Assembly: GCF_040954835.1 (NCBI RefSeq)
Contig: NC_090711.1
Location: forward strand, 9,865,501 to 9,929,500
Length of the DNA stretch: 64,000 bases
Source of the DNA: Lepisosteus oculatus
Lineage: Eukaryota; Chordata; Actinopteri; Semionotiformes; Lepisosteidae
Direction of reading: 5' to 3'
Shown: positions 1 to 13,300 of the stretch, piece by piece
Layout of the letters: each line of letters begins with the position of its first letter
Position numbering within the stretch: the first letter of the stretch is position 1
Position numbers and translations under genes: made by a program
Notes under the pieces: generated by a model
Databases searched by the model: none
The model's input: the letters and a program-made list of their open reading frames with translations, nothing else
What the model was told of the DNA's origin: nothing

Positions 1-2566
1 TTACACTGTCACACTGTTAACCAAGACAGCCTTCCTGATCAAGTTATCAAAACATGATAGGCTGTGTGTACAAGGAAACATGAACAAAATACTTGTAAGA
101 ACAGAAAGTAAAATAATGTACATTGTCCAGTCCTGCACTGTTTGTAGTTAGAGGGAAAAGGCCTTTTATATCTAAATTTATAGCCATTGCCTAGTTTTCC
201 TATAGAATTTCTACCACCAAATTACGCTCCTGCTTGAATTGTGTGCATCAGATCCTACAGAATGTGCTAGGATAAGGCCTGGGTATATGGTAGGGAATCT
301 GTGTGTATATACTGTATACTGTATATTGAGATCTTTTTCTCATATATTGTTTTCAGATTGATATCATTGATTTTTGCAGTTTTGTGGCAATAATCCAATA
401 TTTTCTCTTTTTTAATGAGGTTTGAAGACCTGTCCACTTGGCCGTTTAGCATTTGGAATGCTGAGCAAACACTGAATAATGTTTTAGTTGATTATAGAGT
501 TAATATTGATTGCCTCCCTATTTCTCACTGCTTGCACACTGTCTTGTTCAGTATGTTAGGTTGGGTTTTAAACCGGTAAGTGTACATTTTGTGTTATATG
601 CCCTCCCAGTTAGGATTTGCCACTGGGAACAAGGAGACGTCTGTAGTATGTTTTGATGGGACCATGGTCAGGCCATTCACTTTTTTGGAGTCGGTGAGCT
701 CCACAGAGCCACAGGGGACAGGCAGCAAAAGTGGGCTGCTCCTCTCTGAGGACGCTGCAAGCTCAGAGGCTGCTATCAGGACCAGTGGTTGCTGGTAGTG
801 GTAAGCCAAGGGCAGTTGGCCAGTTCACGTCCATCCACTGCTGGTAGTGCTTGGCCAGTTGTACTCAACCGTGTGAGTCCCCTGATGCAGCCATGCTAAG
901 CTTATGATGTAACCCAGGTTTAAACTGGAGATGTCTGGACTATAGGGCTTAACCTGCTTTTAAACCAAGCACCTTTATGGGTTGAACAGTTCTAGAGGGA
1001 TACGTTCCAGATTGCTAGGCAGTGTAAAATGAGTCAATACACAATACAGCTTGTACAATTTGTGAGGGTTAGAGAGACGATTGGTATTTATTGTGTATGT
1101 TCTGTAACCAATATTTAAACTCCTACTCTCTTTTCAATTGAATCATCAAATGCTGAGTGTAAAAGTTTGCAGGCCTGTATTTTCCCAGTTTAAAAACTCT
1201 GTGGCACTGCTGTGGCATGAAATCGCTAAAACATTGTCAGGATTAAATTGATGGGGGGTGAAACGGCAGTGACAATCCATCTTAAACAATTATTCAAGAC
1301 AAGTACTGGAAGCACTAAATCCCAGATATAAGCAAACCCTCAGATAGTATGGCTCTTAAAGCTTTTACTGTAACATGCTGGAAGTGCAGGGCAGGAACAG
1401 GGCTGGCACAGATTATGGGTTGGTTTTCCTTAGGGAGGAAATAAAGTTTAGCCTTTAACCACAGGAATTCTGCAGCAGCTGGAAAGGACATTCATATCTC
1501 AGGATGGGTTGGAGGTGTATCTGATGATAGACTGATCTCAGGATCACCCAGACATCTATGGGTGCATGTGTGATTTTTGTGCGTAAGAGTGTTTTTATTT
1601 TAGTTAGTGTATGTAAGTGTCCTATGTTGCATAAGGCAACAATTTTAGTTTGCTGAGCTTATAATGCAGCAGTACTGCTGAATTTGTATCTCCTTAGACA
1701 GCACAGCCTCAAACAAATCCATTTAGTGATAACAGAGGCTTACGTGCTGATAACATCAGGTGCATTTTTTGTCTTCACTTTGTAGTTTGATTGAGACTTT
1801 GATGGCTATCATACAGGGTCTGGCACAGATGGCCACACAAAGTGTGTTTGAGCAGCGAATGCAGAAATTCGTTGGGGAAATTGAACAGTTCTGCTGAGTT
1901 AACTGCATTTAAAAAATCAGAATGGATAAGAATAAAAAAGAAAGTCTGATATTGCACTGGTTAACTCTTGAACTGGCTTCCTCACAGACGTTGTTCAGTA
2001 ACTTGTCTTTTTTTAGGGAAAATCAGGTGCAAAATTAAATTTGTATTAAAATACTTCAACACACCTGCCAATTATAAATTGCAAACCCTGTTGAGGCATC
2101 GTGTATCCTATCATGAGGTACTAGGTTCATATTTTAGCTTAGTGTGACTGGAAATTTAGTGGATGTCTCTCTAGTTGTAAGACAGAGCCTGTCCTCTCCT
2201 GAACTAGATGAAGCCAGAAAGGCCCAGGACAAGCCAGGGTCTCAGCTGGGTCTCTGGACATTCCTGCCACCTCTGTGAGCTCGGTCCCCACGCACAAGAC
2301 TGCGTCCCTGCTCACTGTCCTGCTGCTGTGGAATGAGTGGAGACCGGAGGCTCCCTCCTGGACAATTTGGACAGACAGCTTTCCAGGACTGCCACCCATT
2401 CCAGCCATCTGCCTTTCCCTGTGGGGCCTGGTCCGTTCCTCTTCCCTGTACCTCGGCGTGTCTCGTCTGTGGCAGTGGTGCGGCTGGCAGATCAGCGAGG
2501 GAGTGATGAAGACGTCATCAGTAATGCGCGTCTCTCTCTCTCTCTTTCTGTCTCTCTGTCCTGCAG
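1..2566. other. Upstream flank or 5' intron of ELMO2
   Basis: No coding exon recognised on either strand. ELMO2 in other vertebrates has noncoding 5' exons, and one could lie here or further upstream. A short GC-richer part (2200-2520) precedes the TC tract of the first coding exon. No clear CpG island or promoter was seen. Confidence 0.5.
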
Positions 2567-2668
2567 TGTGGTGTGAGCAGCACCTTGGCAATGCCTCCTC
2601 CGGCCGACATCGTGAAGGTGGCCATCGAGTGGCCTGGTGCCAACGCCCAGCTCATTGAGATTGACCAG
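2567..2668 (+). CDS. elmo2: ELMO2 exon with start codon
   Basis: The exon follows a long TC-rich tract and CTGCAG. It holds 24 nt of 5' UTR, then ATG at 2591 and codons 1-26, starting [16 protein letters not shown], the near-invariant ELMO N-terminus. Donor is GTGGGT, phase 0. Confidence 0.96.
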
Positions 2669-4280
2669 GTGGGTCAGTGGCATCAGTCCTGCCACCGATG
2701 AGTAGGGACTGCTGGGCTGAATCACTTCCTGCGCGCGAACCTCACAAGGCCATGATCAGAAAATACAGAGCTGGTTCTCATTTAATAATAATAATTCCTT
2801 ACACTTATACAGCACTCTTCTGGACACTCCACTCAAAGCGCTTTATAGGTAATGGGGAATCCCACTACCACCACCAACACCCACTACTAGTGTGCAGCCC
2901 CAGCTGGATGATGTGACGGCAGCCAGAGTGCGCCGGTACACTCACCACCACCAGCTATGAAGCCAGTTCATGGATGGGGATTATTAGCCTATTGTTATGT
3001 CATTTGGGGACTTGTTAACAATTTGTCCCAGTGTCCCGGCTATCCCCCTCCCTGCCATTTAAAGGCTGAAGCCTTTGTGGAGGTTAAAGTCTGTTTCCTG
3101 CCCCCGACTCCCTGAACTTCAGTGTTCAGCCTTTTGGTAAAGTGCTTTCAGATTTTATTATTGTGAGGACAGGTACAGTAAAAGTGTGAACTGCTCTTAA
3201 CAAGCACATTAAATTACTAAGTTCCTTCCTTATTCACAGAGCGTACTTCTTCTGTCTTTTGTTGAGACAATGTTTCCATGCGATAAATCGATAAACCGAT
3301 AAAATTGTAGTTTTTCTTTGTTAGAGGACCTGTCCTTTAACATTTTGTACAGGTACAATCTACAGCATTCACATTGTGTGTTGGTATAAGAGACAATTAT
3401 TCAGATAAAGTAAAACGTATTGAATAAAAAGAAAATAAGGCTAGCACAAACTGGGCAGCAAACAAATTGAAATAGCAATATTAAAAAAACCTGTGTGGTA
3501 TAATTTATAGAAATTCATAGCATCTTCATGCTTTTATTTCCCCTCGCTGTCACCCAGAGGTTTCCCACAACTCTCAAGTATTCTAGTGACACTGAGATTT
3601 TTAAATGTAATGACTGAGGAAACGCAGAACCCCAAATTGCAATTGAATAATCTAGGTACCTGCAACTGACGACAGAATTCAATTCACAGTAAAATTCTAA
3701 TTCAAGGGGCAGTCAATATTAAAAAATACATATAGAAGCAAATGTGAACATTTCCATGCTCACAGTTAATGAATGCATGAAGCCCACAGACAGTGGACAT
3801 AGTCCTGTAGTCCAGAGGTTAGTGAGTCAGGTCTGGGCTGTATCGTTAGCTGACTGATACCAGGATTCCCCAGATGGCGACACACAGCTCACTGTCTTCG
3901 TTTGGTGGGTTAGGGTCTCCGGACTGGGTACTCTGGTGGCACTGCATGACTCTTTCCACCCACACTGCCTCTCCTGCGGTCACTGTGGGCCCTGCAGTGT
4001 GAGAAGGGGCACCTGGCACATTGCAGGGAAGCACAGCAGCGAGCCGAGTAGAGAAACAAGTGAGGAGTTCCAGATTATGCAGAAAGAAGATGAGTGGCAG
4101 TTTCGGATTTCACATCACTGAAACAAAATCTCAGAACACAAAAACCCCAAGGCTTCCCACCCGCCCTCAACACACCGATATGGTGACGAATTGCATACAG
4201 ACGGTCACAGAAACAGTGTAGCTCACGCAAACGCGCAAGCCGCTCCACACAGACACACAACACGGGTCTCCCCCTCGCTG

Positions 4281-4319
<39 letters not shown>

Positions 4320-7300
4320 GGACTGCTAGCACACTCTGCCCTCCGCCTCACCTCTTTCACAGCCATGGAAGAAGAACACAAACAGCGTGTGAAAGAGAAA
4401 CAGCCACACACGTGGATATATTGACGCCTCTTCCCTCTCTCTGAGCTGACCCTGCTCTTTCTTTTCCTTCCTCCCGCATTCGGCTTGTCGAATCGCCTCT
4501 TCTTGGACGTTCTCTGTAACTTTCTCCTCTAGTTCTGATGTCAACCTCACTCCCTTCACGTTCACCATGTTCATCGCTCTGTCTCTCAGCCTCTCCTCTC
4601 CTTCCTACCTTTTCATTCAGTTCAAGGTAAACTCACTACACTGGAGCAGCATACCACAACCGCTGTGATGGACAGAACATATAAAGATTACAAACAAGAC
4701 AAAGCTATTTGTCCCATATATCTTATTTGCTTCTTATTACGTAATTGTTCTGCGGATCTCAGCCAACTGTGTCTTGAAAGAAGCCAGGGTATTCCTTCTG
4801 ACAACATGGCTGGGTAGTTTATTCCAGACACCCACAAGCTTTCTGTGTGAAAATACCTTCTGTTCTCAATTCCAGTTTCACTTTTCTGTAGTTTCCACAT
4901 GTGGCCCCTGGTGTGTCTCACTCTGGATCCTGAGGCAGTCCAATAGGTTGAATTTGCACTTGAGGAACTTTGAATACTTTGGAGATCTGTGTTGAAGACT
5001 GAAAACATTGAGTTCTTCAGTCTGTCAACCACTTCATTTAGGGTGGAACTTAGTTCAGTCTACCTGTGCGCTCTTCACTGGGCCAAATTCTAAAGTAAGA
5101 TTCCAAAGCGATTCCAGTAATAACATTTTTGGAACTTGGTAACAGAAGTAATCTTCAAAATTCTTATTAGCTATTACTAGTAAATTGCACAATTGTAATA
5201 TAATATCTCTCAATTTAACTTTGACATTTTTAACTTGTCTAAAAATCAGTTTTGCCTTTTTATTGCCTTAACTCATTGTCTAAAGGTAAAAATGCAGAGT
5301 ATAAACATATCTTTGAATATTTACATGTAGGGTTACTTGTCATAACATGTACACACATTATATATACTGTAGTATGCTTGTAACGTGTTGTAGCAAACCT
5401 CTAAACACATGAAGGCTGGATATTTTTGTTAAGGTTTGATGTTAATTGCAGGCAGTTAAGATGAGCTTGATGAGACTTTCATTCTGATGTTGTTAATCTT
5501 ACGAACAAGAATTTATCAAATCAAGACATATTTGCGAAAAATGTGCCATGTCTACTGGACCCTACCATGTTAACATGAATGTTATACATCTCCAAGCTCA
5601 AAACAGACAGACCCAACAACAAACATCTGCATCATGACTTTGCGAAATCATTACAGGGATTGAGGCAGATGGTTATTAAGAAGGATGGCTTTGAATCCAT
5701 GGGTGCCGACATTGTGCAACACCACGTCGTTCCACTGTTTGTGGAGCAGCTCATTATTGTTTTGGAGGAGGGGGTCAGACTTTCACAAAAGATTTGCCAC
5801 AAAGTCGTATAAAAAACCTCAGATTACAAATTCATTTTACATTTTGGAGAATGTGAACCTTTCATTTCAATATATTGAGTCTCCTTCTGGTTCTCGAACC
5901 CCCCTGGGGCTGCAGGAGAGGAGGTGGGGCATCTGAAACTCACCCTGTCTGTTTGTTCTTTGCAGAAGAAGCCTCTCTCCTCCATCATCCGGGAGGTGTG
6001 TGACGGGTAAGGACCTCAACATATCTTCACAAGGAATATTCTGCCAGAAAATCAACGACAACAAAAAAAATGGTTTCCTTCTGTCCAAAAATCAAACAGG
6101 AGCATTTAAGCTTCCTACAGGGACTCTTCAATTATTAATTATTATTAACCAAAGCGGTTTGTTAAACATGTCAGTGGGTACAGAGTTAAAAGAGTTGGCT
6201 GATCTGGCTGTACCTCTACTAAAACACTGTTGCTGGGGATTTTTTCAACAGAAATGTGTGAGCGGTTGTTTTTCTTGTCCTTGGTCCTCTCCTTACTTTT
6301 CTCTTAATATTTGTCTTGTGATAAATACTGAAATAAGTGCTAGGACTTTTTTCTTGGTCTTTTGCTACTGACACGCTGTATTTAATAAGATAAGACCACT
6401 TTATTAGCCATTTACAATTTCATGCATTAGGAATTTGTCTTTTCACATACCCCTGTTTGCTCTCCATACAGGGAGAGAGAAGCTTGGGGTCAGAGCGCAG
6501 GGTCAGCCTGGAGCAGCTGGGGTTAAGGGCATTGCTCAGGGGCCCAAAGAAGTAGGATTTCTTTGCCGGCTGCAGGATTTGAACTGGCAACCTTCCAGGC
6601 ACAGGCGCAAATCCTTAGCCACAGTGCCACAGCTCCAAATGGAAATATTTTCACAGCATAGAGGAAAACCATGGGCCTGTAGTCCAGAGTGTGCTAGTTT
6701 GAGAGTGGGCATCGTCATTAGGAGAGTAGCTTGGTTTCCCAAAGGGAGCAGTACGCAACTGTGCTGTTGGGGGTGGCAGTATGAAGGTCAGCCTCTCCTT
6801 GTGATATCAGTGAGAGCTGCATCTAAGCTCCACCTGGTGCTTCAATTAAGGCGATTGTGCGATGGGCTCACAGTGTGAACGGAGGGAGAGTGTTGTCTTC
6901 AACTCTCTTCTGCAAGTACGAGGGTTGTCTTGACTGTATTGTAACACAAAAGTCCCTCCTGTGTTTTCACTGTGCTTACCTTCCCTGGTCCATGGAAATA
7001 CCACTAAGTTCAGAACTCTTCTCTCTGAAGCAGAGACATTGAGCTGAGGAGGTGCTGTTGGCTGTTGATTTGTTGGATGACATTTTATACCCTAGTCCTG
7101 CCTACTTGGTCATTCAAGGTCCCAGACTCTGTAGAAGCAGGTGTATTGATCCTAGAATCCTGGCTAAAGTCCACTCTGGGTTGATATAATCTAGCTTTCT
7201 TAAAATTCGCCCTTAATTCATGTGGTGAAGCAATTTCTCACTTGTCTATCTGATCTGGCACGTAATGGCTGCCTTGCGTCTCCCAGGTGGGAGCTGCACT

Positions 7301-10300
7301 TCGTCAGTGGATGCAGTGATCCCGCTTTTCAGTGTAAAGCATTTTGACATCCTCTGCAGTAAAATGCACTATGTAAATGCAGTTAATTAATTATTAAATT
7401 TAGGTTTCTTTGCATAAAACATCATCCAGATACACTAATCATAATAAATAATGATTTATAATCCAGTTATTATTTTTCTATCACAACATGTAGTAATAGA
7501 ATTGTTTCGTGCATTTCAATTTCACAGAGAAAGGGTAAAACTGTTATAGTTGACTCTGAAGGAACTGACATAGGCCCACGTTAAGTCAAACGTAACTGCA
7601 AAATATTTTGAATGAGAAATTTTTGTGGTGTGTCCAGGACTACGTTTGCCTTCAGTGACTCAAGCATGAATGTGAAGGCTATTGTGTGCCTTTTCGCCTG
7701 GCTGAGCAGAAACTGCTTTAGAAGTGTTGCTTGTGCAGCAAAGAAAAGACTCAACTGTCCTTCCAGCCCCCCCTCACCCCAAACTAATAGGCTGTAATAA
7801 AGGAGGGTTAATGGTTCACAGATGGAAGCCAGGCTCAGCTCTGGAAGTGTCTGCTGCTTACATAATCACCCTAATTACACTGCTTCTGTCGAACACTGCT
7901 GCTTTTACAGTGCCTCGTCCCTCCTCTCAATTCCTCTCTCTCACCCCCTCTCTGTATCGCAGCCTCCCCACAGCCCTCTGCTGTCTTCTCCAACACCCAC
8001 TTTCTGTTTCCTCCTGCGTCGTTTCCTCCCCTCTCTTCCCCTCTCTTGACACGTTGTCCTCCTCCTCTGCGGTCGGTGTCTCCCCTTGATTTTCTCTTTT
8101 GACTTCTGTCTTAGCCTGTCAATGTCCCTCTTCGTCTCTTAATCTTCCACCATCTGTCTCCCTCTCTCTTTTTCCTCTTTCGACGTCTTTTTTGACCTCC
8201 TTCTCGCCTTCTGTTTCTGAATTTTGCGTAATCATGGAGAGAATAACAGTAGGAAAAACCATGCAGAATTTCAGTACAAAATATGAGATACAAGAATCAG
8301 TATTTGGTACTAAATAAAGACGCAATGCAGATCGCAAATAGAATAATAAAGCTCCACAGCCATGCCCCATTTCACAATTCTTTCTTGTTTTTAAAAGTGC
8401 TTAAAAGTGCACTGGGTGCCTAAGTGGTCATTGTGGCACCTGTCTATGAAAAGATCTTTCAGTGAATAAAAATATGTTGACCCTACACGACCCAAATTGC
8501 TGCTGCTGAATATAGGCAACAAAATAATCAGACTGTAAAAACCCATTTAGACGCATAAATTAACTGTAATGAGAAAATCAATCATAAAATATCACATTTA
8601 TTTAGTGTTAGCAGACACAGATGCCAGTTAGCTCTGAGTTAGTCCTTCCACTAAAAGCATCCTGAGACAGGAATTGATCTAATTTGAATTTTACCACCAA
8701 ACAAATGAGTGATGGCCAAAAATGGTTGCAAACCTCAGTTATTCCTGGAAGTTATACAGTGGAGGGGGAAATATATCATAAAGTATGCAACCATACAGCT
8801 TTTTTGAGAAGAAGGGAGATAAGAATCTGACTGCTTAGCATTTCTGCTCAGTTTTTCTGAGCTGGTGATATATGACAGCAAGTTCACTCTAGATACTTGG
8901 TGTCTAATACTATTTCATGAGTACATCATGAAATACTGTATATTAGACATATTGCTTTCCTGCTGCATTCATACAAACTGCATGAGAATGCCTGGCTCGT
9001 AAAATCTGCAGTGGAAGTGTTGTACAGATCAAGTCTTATATTTTTCCCTGGATCGTCTCAATCTGAGTTCTGTAGGTGAACATTTTTCATTGTTTTAGGT
9101 AACATGTCTGTAGAGAGGGCTAGTGAAGACTAATCATCACAACACTGAATTCAGAAGCATGTACAGGTTTTAACATGATCTCAGAGCTATATAAAAAATG
9201 TCTGGTTTTCTCAGTAAAGATATGGGAACATGTAGTAACTTACCTCTTCAAAGTCTGACCTGGGGGGAGTTTTAAAACCTAAATACACTGGTGGTTGAAA
9301 GTGCTCCGTCACCTGGACAGTCTTATTGAAATACTGAAGCTATTGAATATTGAAGCTAAAAAGCTTCATGGAAATTCTGCTGCCATCATTGTCTTTTTCA
9401 CTTTAGACTCAGGAAGCGTAGGACAGGAGCTAGATTGAGTTCCTTCTCATTCTCATTTTCATTATAATGACTTGTACAGCCAAACTAAACCCTTAAAGAA
9501 TAAAAAGTATATTAGCTTTTGTTTTCCTTGTTAATGTTGTGTCAACATTCTGTAGTTTGACATCTATGGTACATCACTGTTGGTTCAAGAGTGGCATCTT
9601 CTGCTGTGGATTGGTACAGTATGAGTGAAAACCACACCAGTGGGTTACAGGCTTTTTCTCTGGTGCAGCTCCATGTAAAACACGCTGCACATCACCATAG
9701 TTCAACTGGGGACTGGGATAACTCAGCTCCTACAAATACCATGTTGCACTGTATTAGAGTGGAGGATTTATTGACAGGTGGGTAATGCAAGCTTCAAGCG
9801 GTTTTCTTTTTCAAATATTTACTACAAAATACATCTTGTGAAAAACCTACAAAGAGGTTCAGCTGAGTCACACACTGTAGATACACTTGATATAGTGGGC
9901 TGTGTGGGATATGAAATATATATTGAGTGATGTAAAAAATTTAGGAAATAATGTTGCCTCCATTACTCATTTTGTTGTTCAGTTTTTAGTCCCTTCAGTG
10001 TATATATATGTTTGAAATCTTTAAAAATGACTACAAAAATGCATTGGATTTGTTGGTTGGGAATTGTACTGTATGTCTCAGTAGTTATAATTAGTACTAT
10101 TATTCGTTTTGTTAACACTACTAATTCAATGCAGCTGAGAGGATTTTTCCAAATCAAGTTTATACATTAGTTTGTAAAATACGAACTTACATTTTATTGA
10201 TACATACATGATATTCAATGTCAATATGCATGTAGAAATAGCCACCAGCAGGATTAACTGTATTTATAATTAAGATAGCAGCGTTCTACAATACCCTCAA

Positions 10301-13300
10301 CCTTAATAAAGTTAGAAAGAATGTCAAACAGATGGTAGTCCTAATTTTATTAGTGTCCTAACAACCTGTTGTGCTGGAGGCAGTGTTCTGCAAAATAAAG
10401 GAAGTCAGCTATTATGTTCACAGTGTTCTGATGCATTTGCTATATTTATCCATTAAGCATAATCAGCTAAAAACCCCTCCGATAAACAATACATTTCTTG
10501 TTTTATGCTAAAGGACTGATAGATTGCTGAATTGCAACTTTCCTATTCTTATTCACCCTTCCATTTTCTAACCTATTATTCTTATTTTATTATTATTGAA
10601 ATCTGGTTTGGGCATTTGCAGTCTGCTACTCAGTTAATATTTATAATTAGCAGCTAAGTAGGAACAGAACTTCAGAATTCAGGTTGTTCACTTATTTCTG
10701 CTGTGTGGAAGAAATGGCCTGCAATCCACACATTTTTAATGAAAAATTTATGCTCACATGATGATTGCCAACAATCAAATGTAGATATACAGTATAACCC
10801 CGCCAGACTCGCAGCAACAGTTCTGTGCTATTTGAAAATACAAAAACCTGGGTTCTGTCATGCCTGCAAAGACTGTGCCCCCTTCTGTGTGTGACTGTAT
10901 TTAAAACTAGTCTGAGCTGAGGCTGTGCTTTCTTCTCTGTAGCTGGTCTCTGTCGGGCTCTGATCAGTTTGCTCTGCGATATGCTGACGGTCCCCAGCTC
11001 TACATCACAGAACAGGTGAGTTTAATCCTTGTACCGTACAGTCCGTGTCATGTTAGCTTATTACAGTTGTATAGCCCCATTGCGACACACCATTTCAGTG
11101 TGAGATTACCTCTGACATTTACTGTAGCACTTTGTACAGCTAGCCATTACTAGAAAGCAAAGTAAACATACTACGTGAGGCTACTTCTGATGTTGGGAAG
11201 ATTTTTTAAATGAATGACGTGTACTCTTAGATTTGAAATCTGTACTTCTGTTTTCATATGAATGGGGGATGCCAAGAACAATTACTTCTTTGGCTACTTC
11301 TTTTCGCAGCTAAAAAAGCGGATTTTGTCAGCACTAATTTGACCATCGAAGTTTAGTACTCAATTGCCATATGGTAACTAGTATCATTTATGTGCTGTAA
11401 GAATTGCTTCAAAGAATTTGCAAGGGTCAAATCCCACATAGTAAAATACTCTTAGGTACTGAATGTAATGCTTTCCGAAGACAACAAGGGCTTATTATTT
11501 GGCTTAAAATTAAAGCTTTGCCCTCTAAAATGTATAGAAATTAGACCATTTTAATAATTATGATTTTACTTCTTCCCAACTTCTGCTCTTCAGAGTGGCT
11601 CCTGAACATTGCCCTAGGTGGGTGATAAGAAAGATGGGGCTGGATGGGATTTGTCAGCTCTGCCCTTCGACCTCATTGCTTGTAGGATGCCTGCTGGCTC
11701 CTCATCGACCCCTTTCTTATAAGATCATAGGCAACTGGTCTCCCTCTTATCAACCCACATGCCTCCTTGTGTCTGGGCCCTGATGGTCCCTGGAGTGCAG
11801 TGCATCACTGGCTGTGGTCTAGAGCACAACACCCATGATATGAGCTTGGATTCTTTAGACCTGTATCAGAAGTGCTGGTGATTAAGGGGTCCATGCTTTC
11901 ATCCAGTTCAAGTCAGCCAATAAAGGCTGTGATTGATTCATATGTAAAAATATAGTTGTCTTTGCAAAGGTGCATATAAATAATGAAGAAAAAACACTAT
12001 AGAGAGTCCCGAGGTGAACCACAAACGCTATAACCTGGGGCCCAGTCACTCTGTTCTAATCGGCCTAAATTGTCCTGCACCAGAACTTCAAGGGCACTGC
12101 ACACCACACCAATGTCCAAAACATAAGGTGGTTTAGGACTCGTCTGAGGTGGTGTGTTAATTATACAAGCTATTTTAGAATATTGCAGTGTGCTCACCTT
12201 CCAAATGCAAACACTTAATATACTTGTAAGTCAGCTAGTTTTGTGTCCGAGTACTAACACTTCTGTTAGGGCAGTGGCTGATGTGATGTGCAGAGACACA
12301 GTGGGTGCAGCAGCGTATGGCCCTAGAGGGGCTGCTGTGCTTCACTGGCTGATTTTGGTTCCGCAGGGCCTTTGCTGTCAAGATCGTAGAAACCTCTAGT
12401 CGTGGTGGAGCCATGTGTAGGTGTTAGTTCTTTTGGGGTCCAAAGTGATTCTTTAAGCAGTGGTGCACAATTGGCAGAGGTGACTCCCGTGACTGGTTTC
12501 CAGTGCGGTCAGTGAGTGCATTCCTCCACTCAATGCTTCCACACCTGTGGTCAGATGATGCATGGCTCTGCAGGTGGGGGTGGCAGAGACCCACATCCAG
12601 ACTTCTCATCCTCTCTTGAGCAGAGAAGGAGAACAAGCATTCAGCAAAGACTTCTGGGTGTCACCGTGTTTCACCATGGCAGGGATCACTCTCTTGTCCC
12701 TTGTGTCTACCCCTATCACACGTGGGACCCTGTTGGCCTTACCAGCACACCAAAGAGTTTTGCTTAGAGGGCCTGCCATTGTGTTTTTTGTGATATTGTG
12801 TTATGCATTATTAAGAAAAAAATATATTTGGTCCAGTGGGAGTTAATGAGCCTATGAGCATGAGTCTTTAGGGACACCAGCAGTTTAGGCGTTCATGCGT
12901 TTTGGGTGCCAAAGAAGTTAGAAGCTTTTGGACTGAGCTGTGTGTAGGAATCAAACCTCAGTCTCCTAGACTTTGGCACACTTATGCACTCACTAAGCCA
13001 GAAGAGCTGCTTTCCTTAGTCTGGCTGTACTTCCATGCTATATGCTACACCCATTGCAGTATTGCTGCTTTACAGGACTTTCACTAGCTCTTTTTAAATC
13101 AGCAGCACTGCAGAGAGAGAGCCATGTTGGAATCAGTGTTCATGCAATAAAAGTGTGCTATCAATGGTTGTTCACCAGCTGTGTGATAGATGATTTTGGT
13201 ATTCCAGTTGGTTGATGTAATTTTGAGGTCCACTTTTCTGTCATCTTAACCATTCTTAAATTGTACTGTCTGCGCCCCTGAACTCTTTTGAACAGGCTTT

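Larger units (their letters stand above)
2669..5965 (+). other. elmo2: ELMO2 intron 1
   Basis: Holds the truncated 5S-headed SINE copy (2783-3060), a (CA)n microsatellite at 4281-4316, and an interspersed repeat (4700-5045). The rest is AT-rich unique-looking sequence. No nested gene seen. Confidence 0.7.

Noticed and set aside
580..809. Overlapping 71-72-codon frames on both strands
   Set aside because: No similarity to a known family, no splice or promoter context. Probably chance.
2139..2591. 150-codon minus-strand frame
   Set aside because: Antisense to the GC-richer flank and TC tract of the first ELMO2 coding exon. The Arg/Glu runs come from (TC)n.
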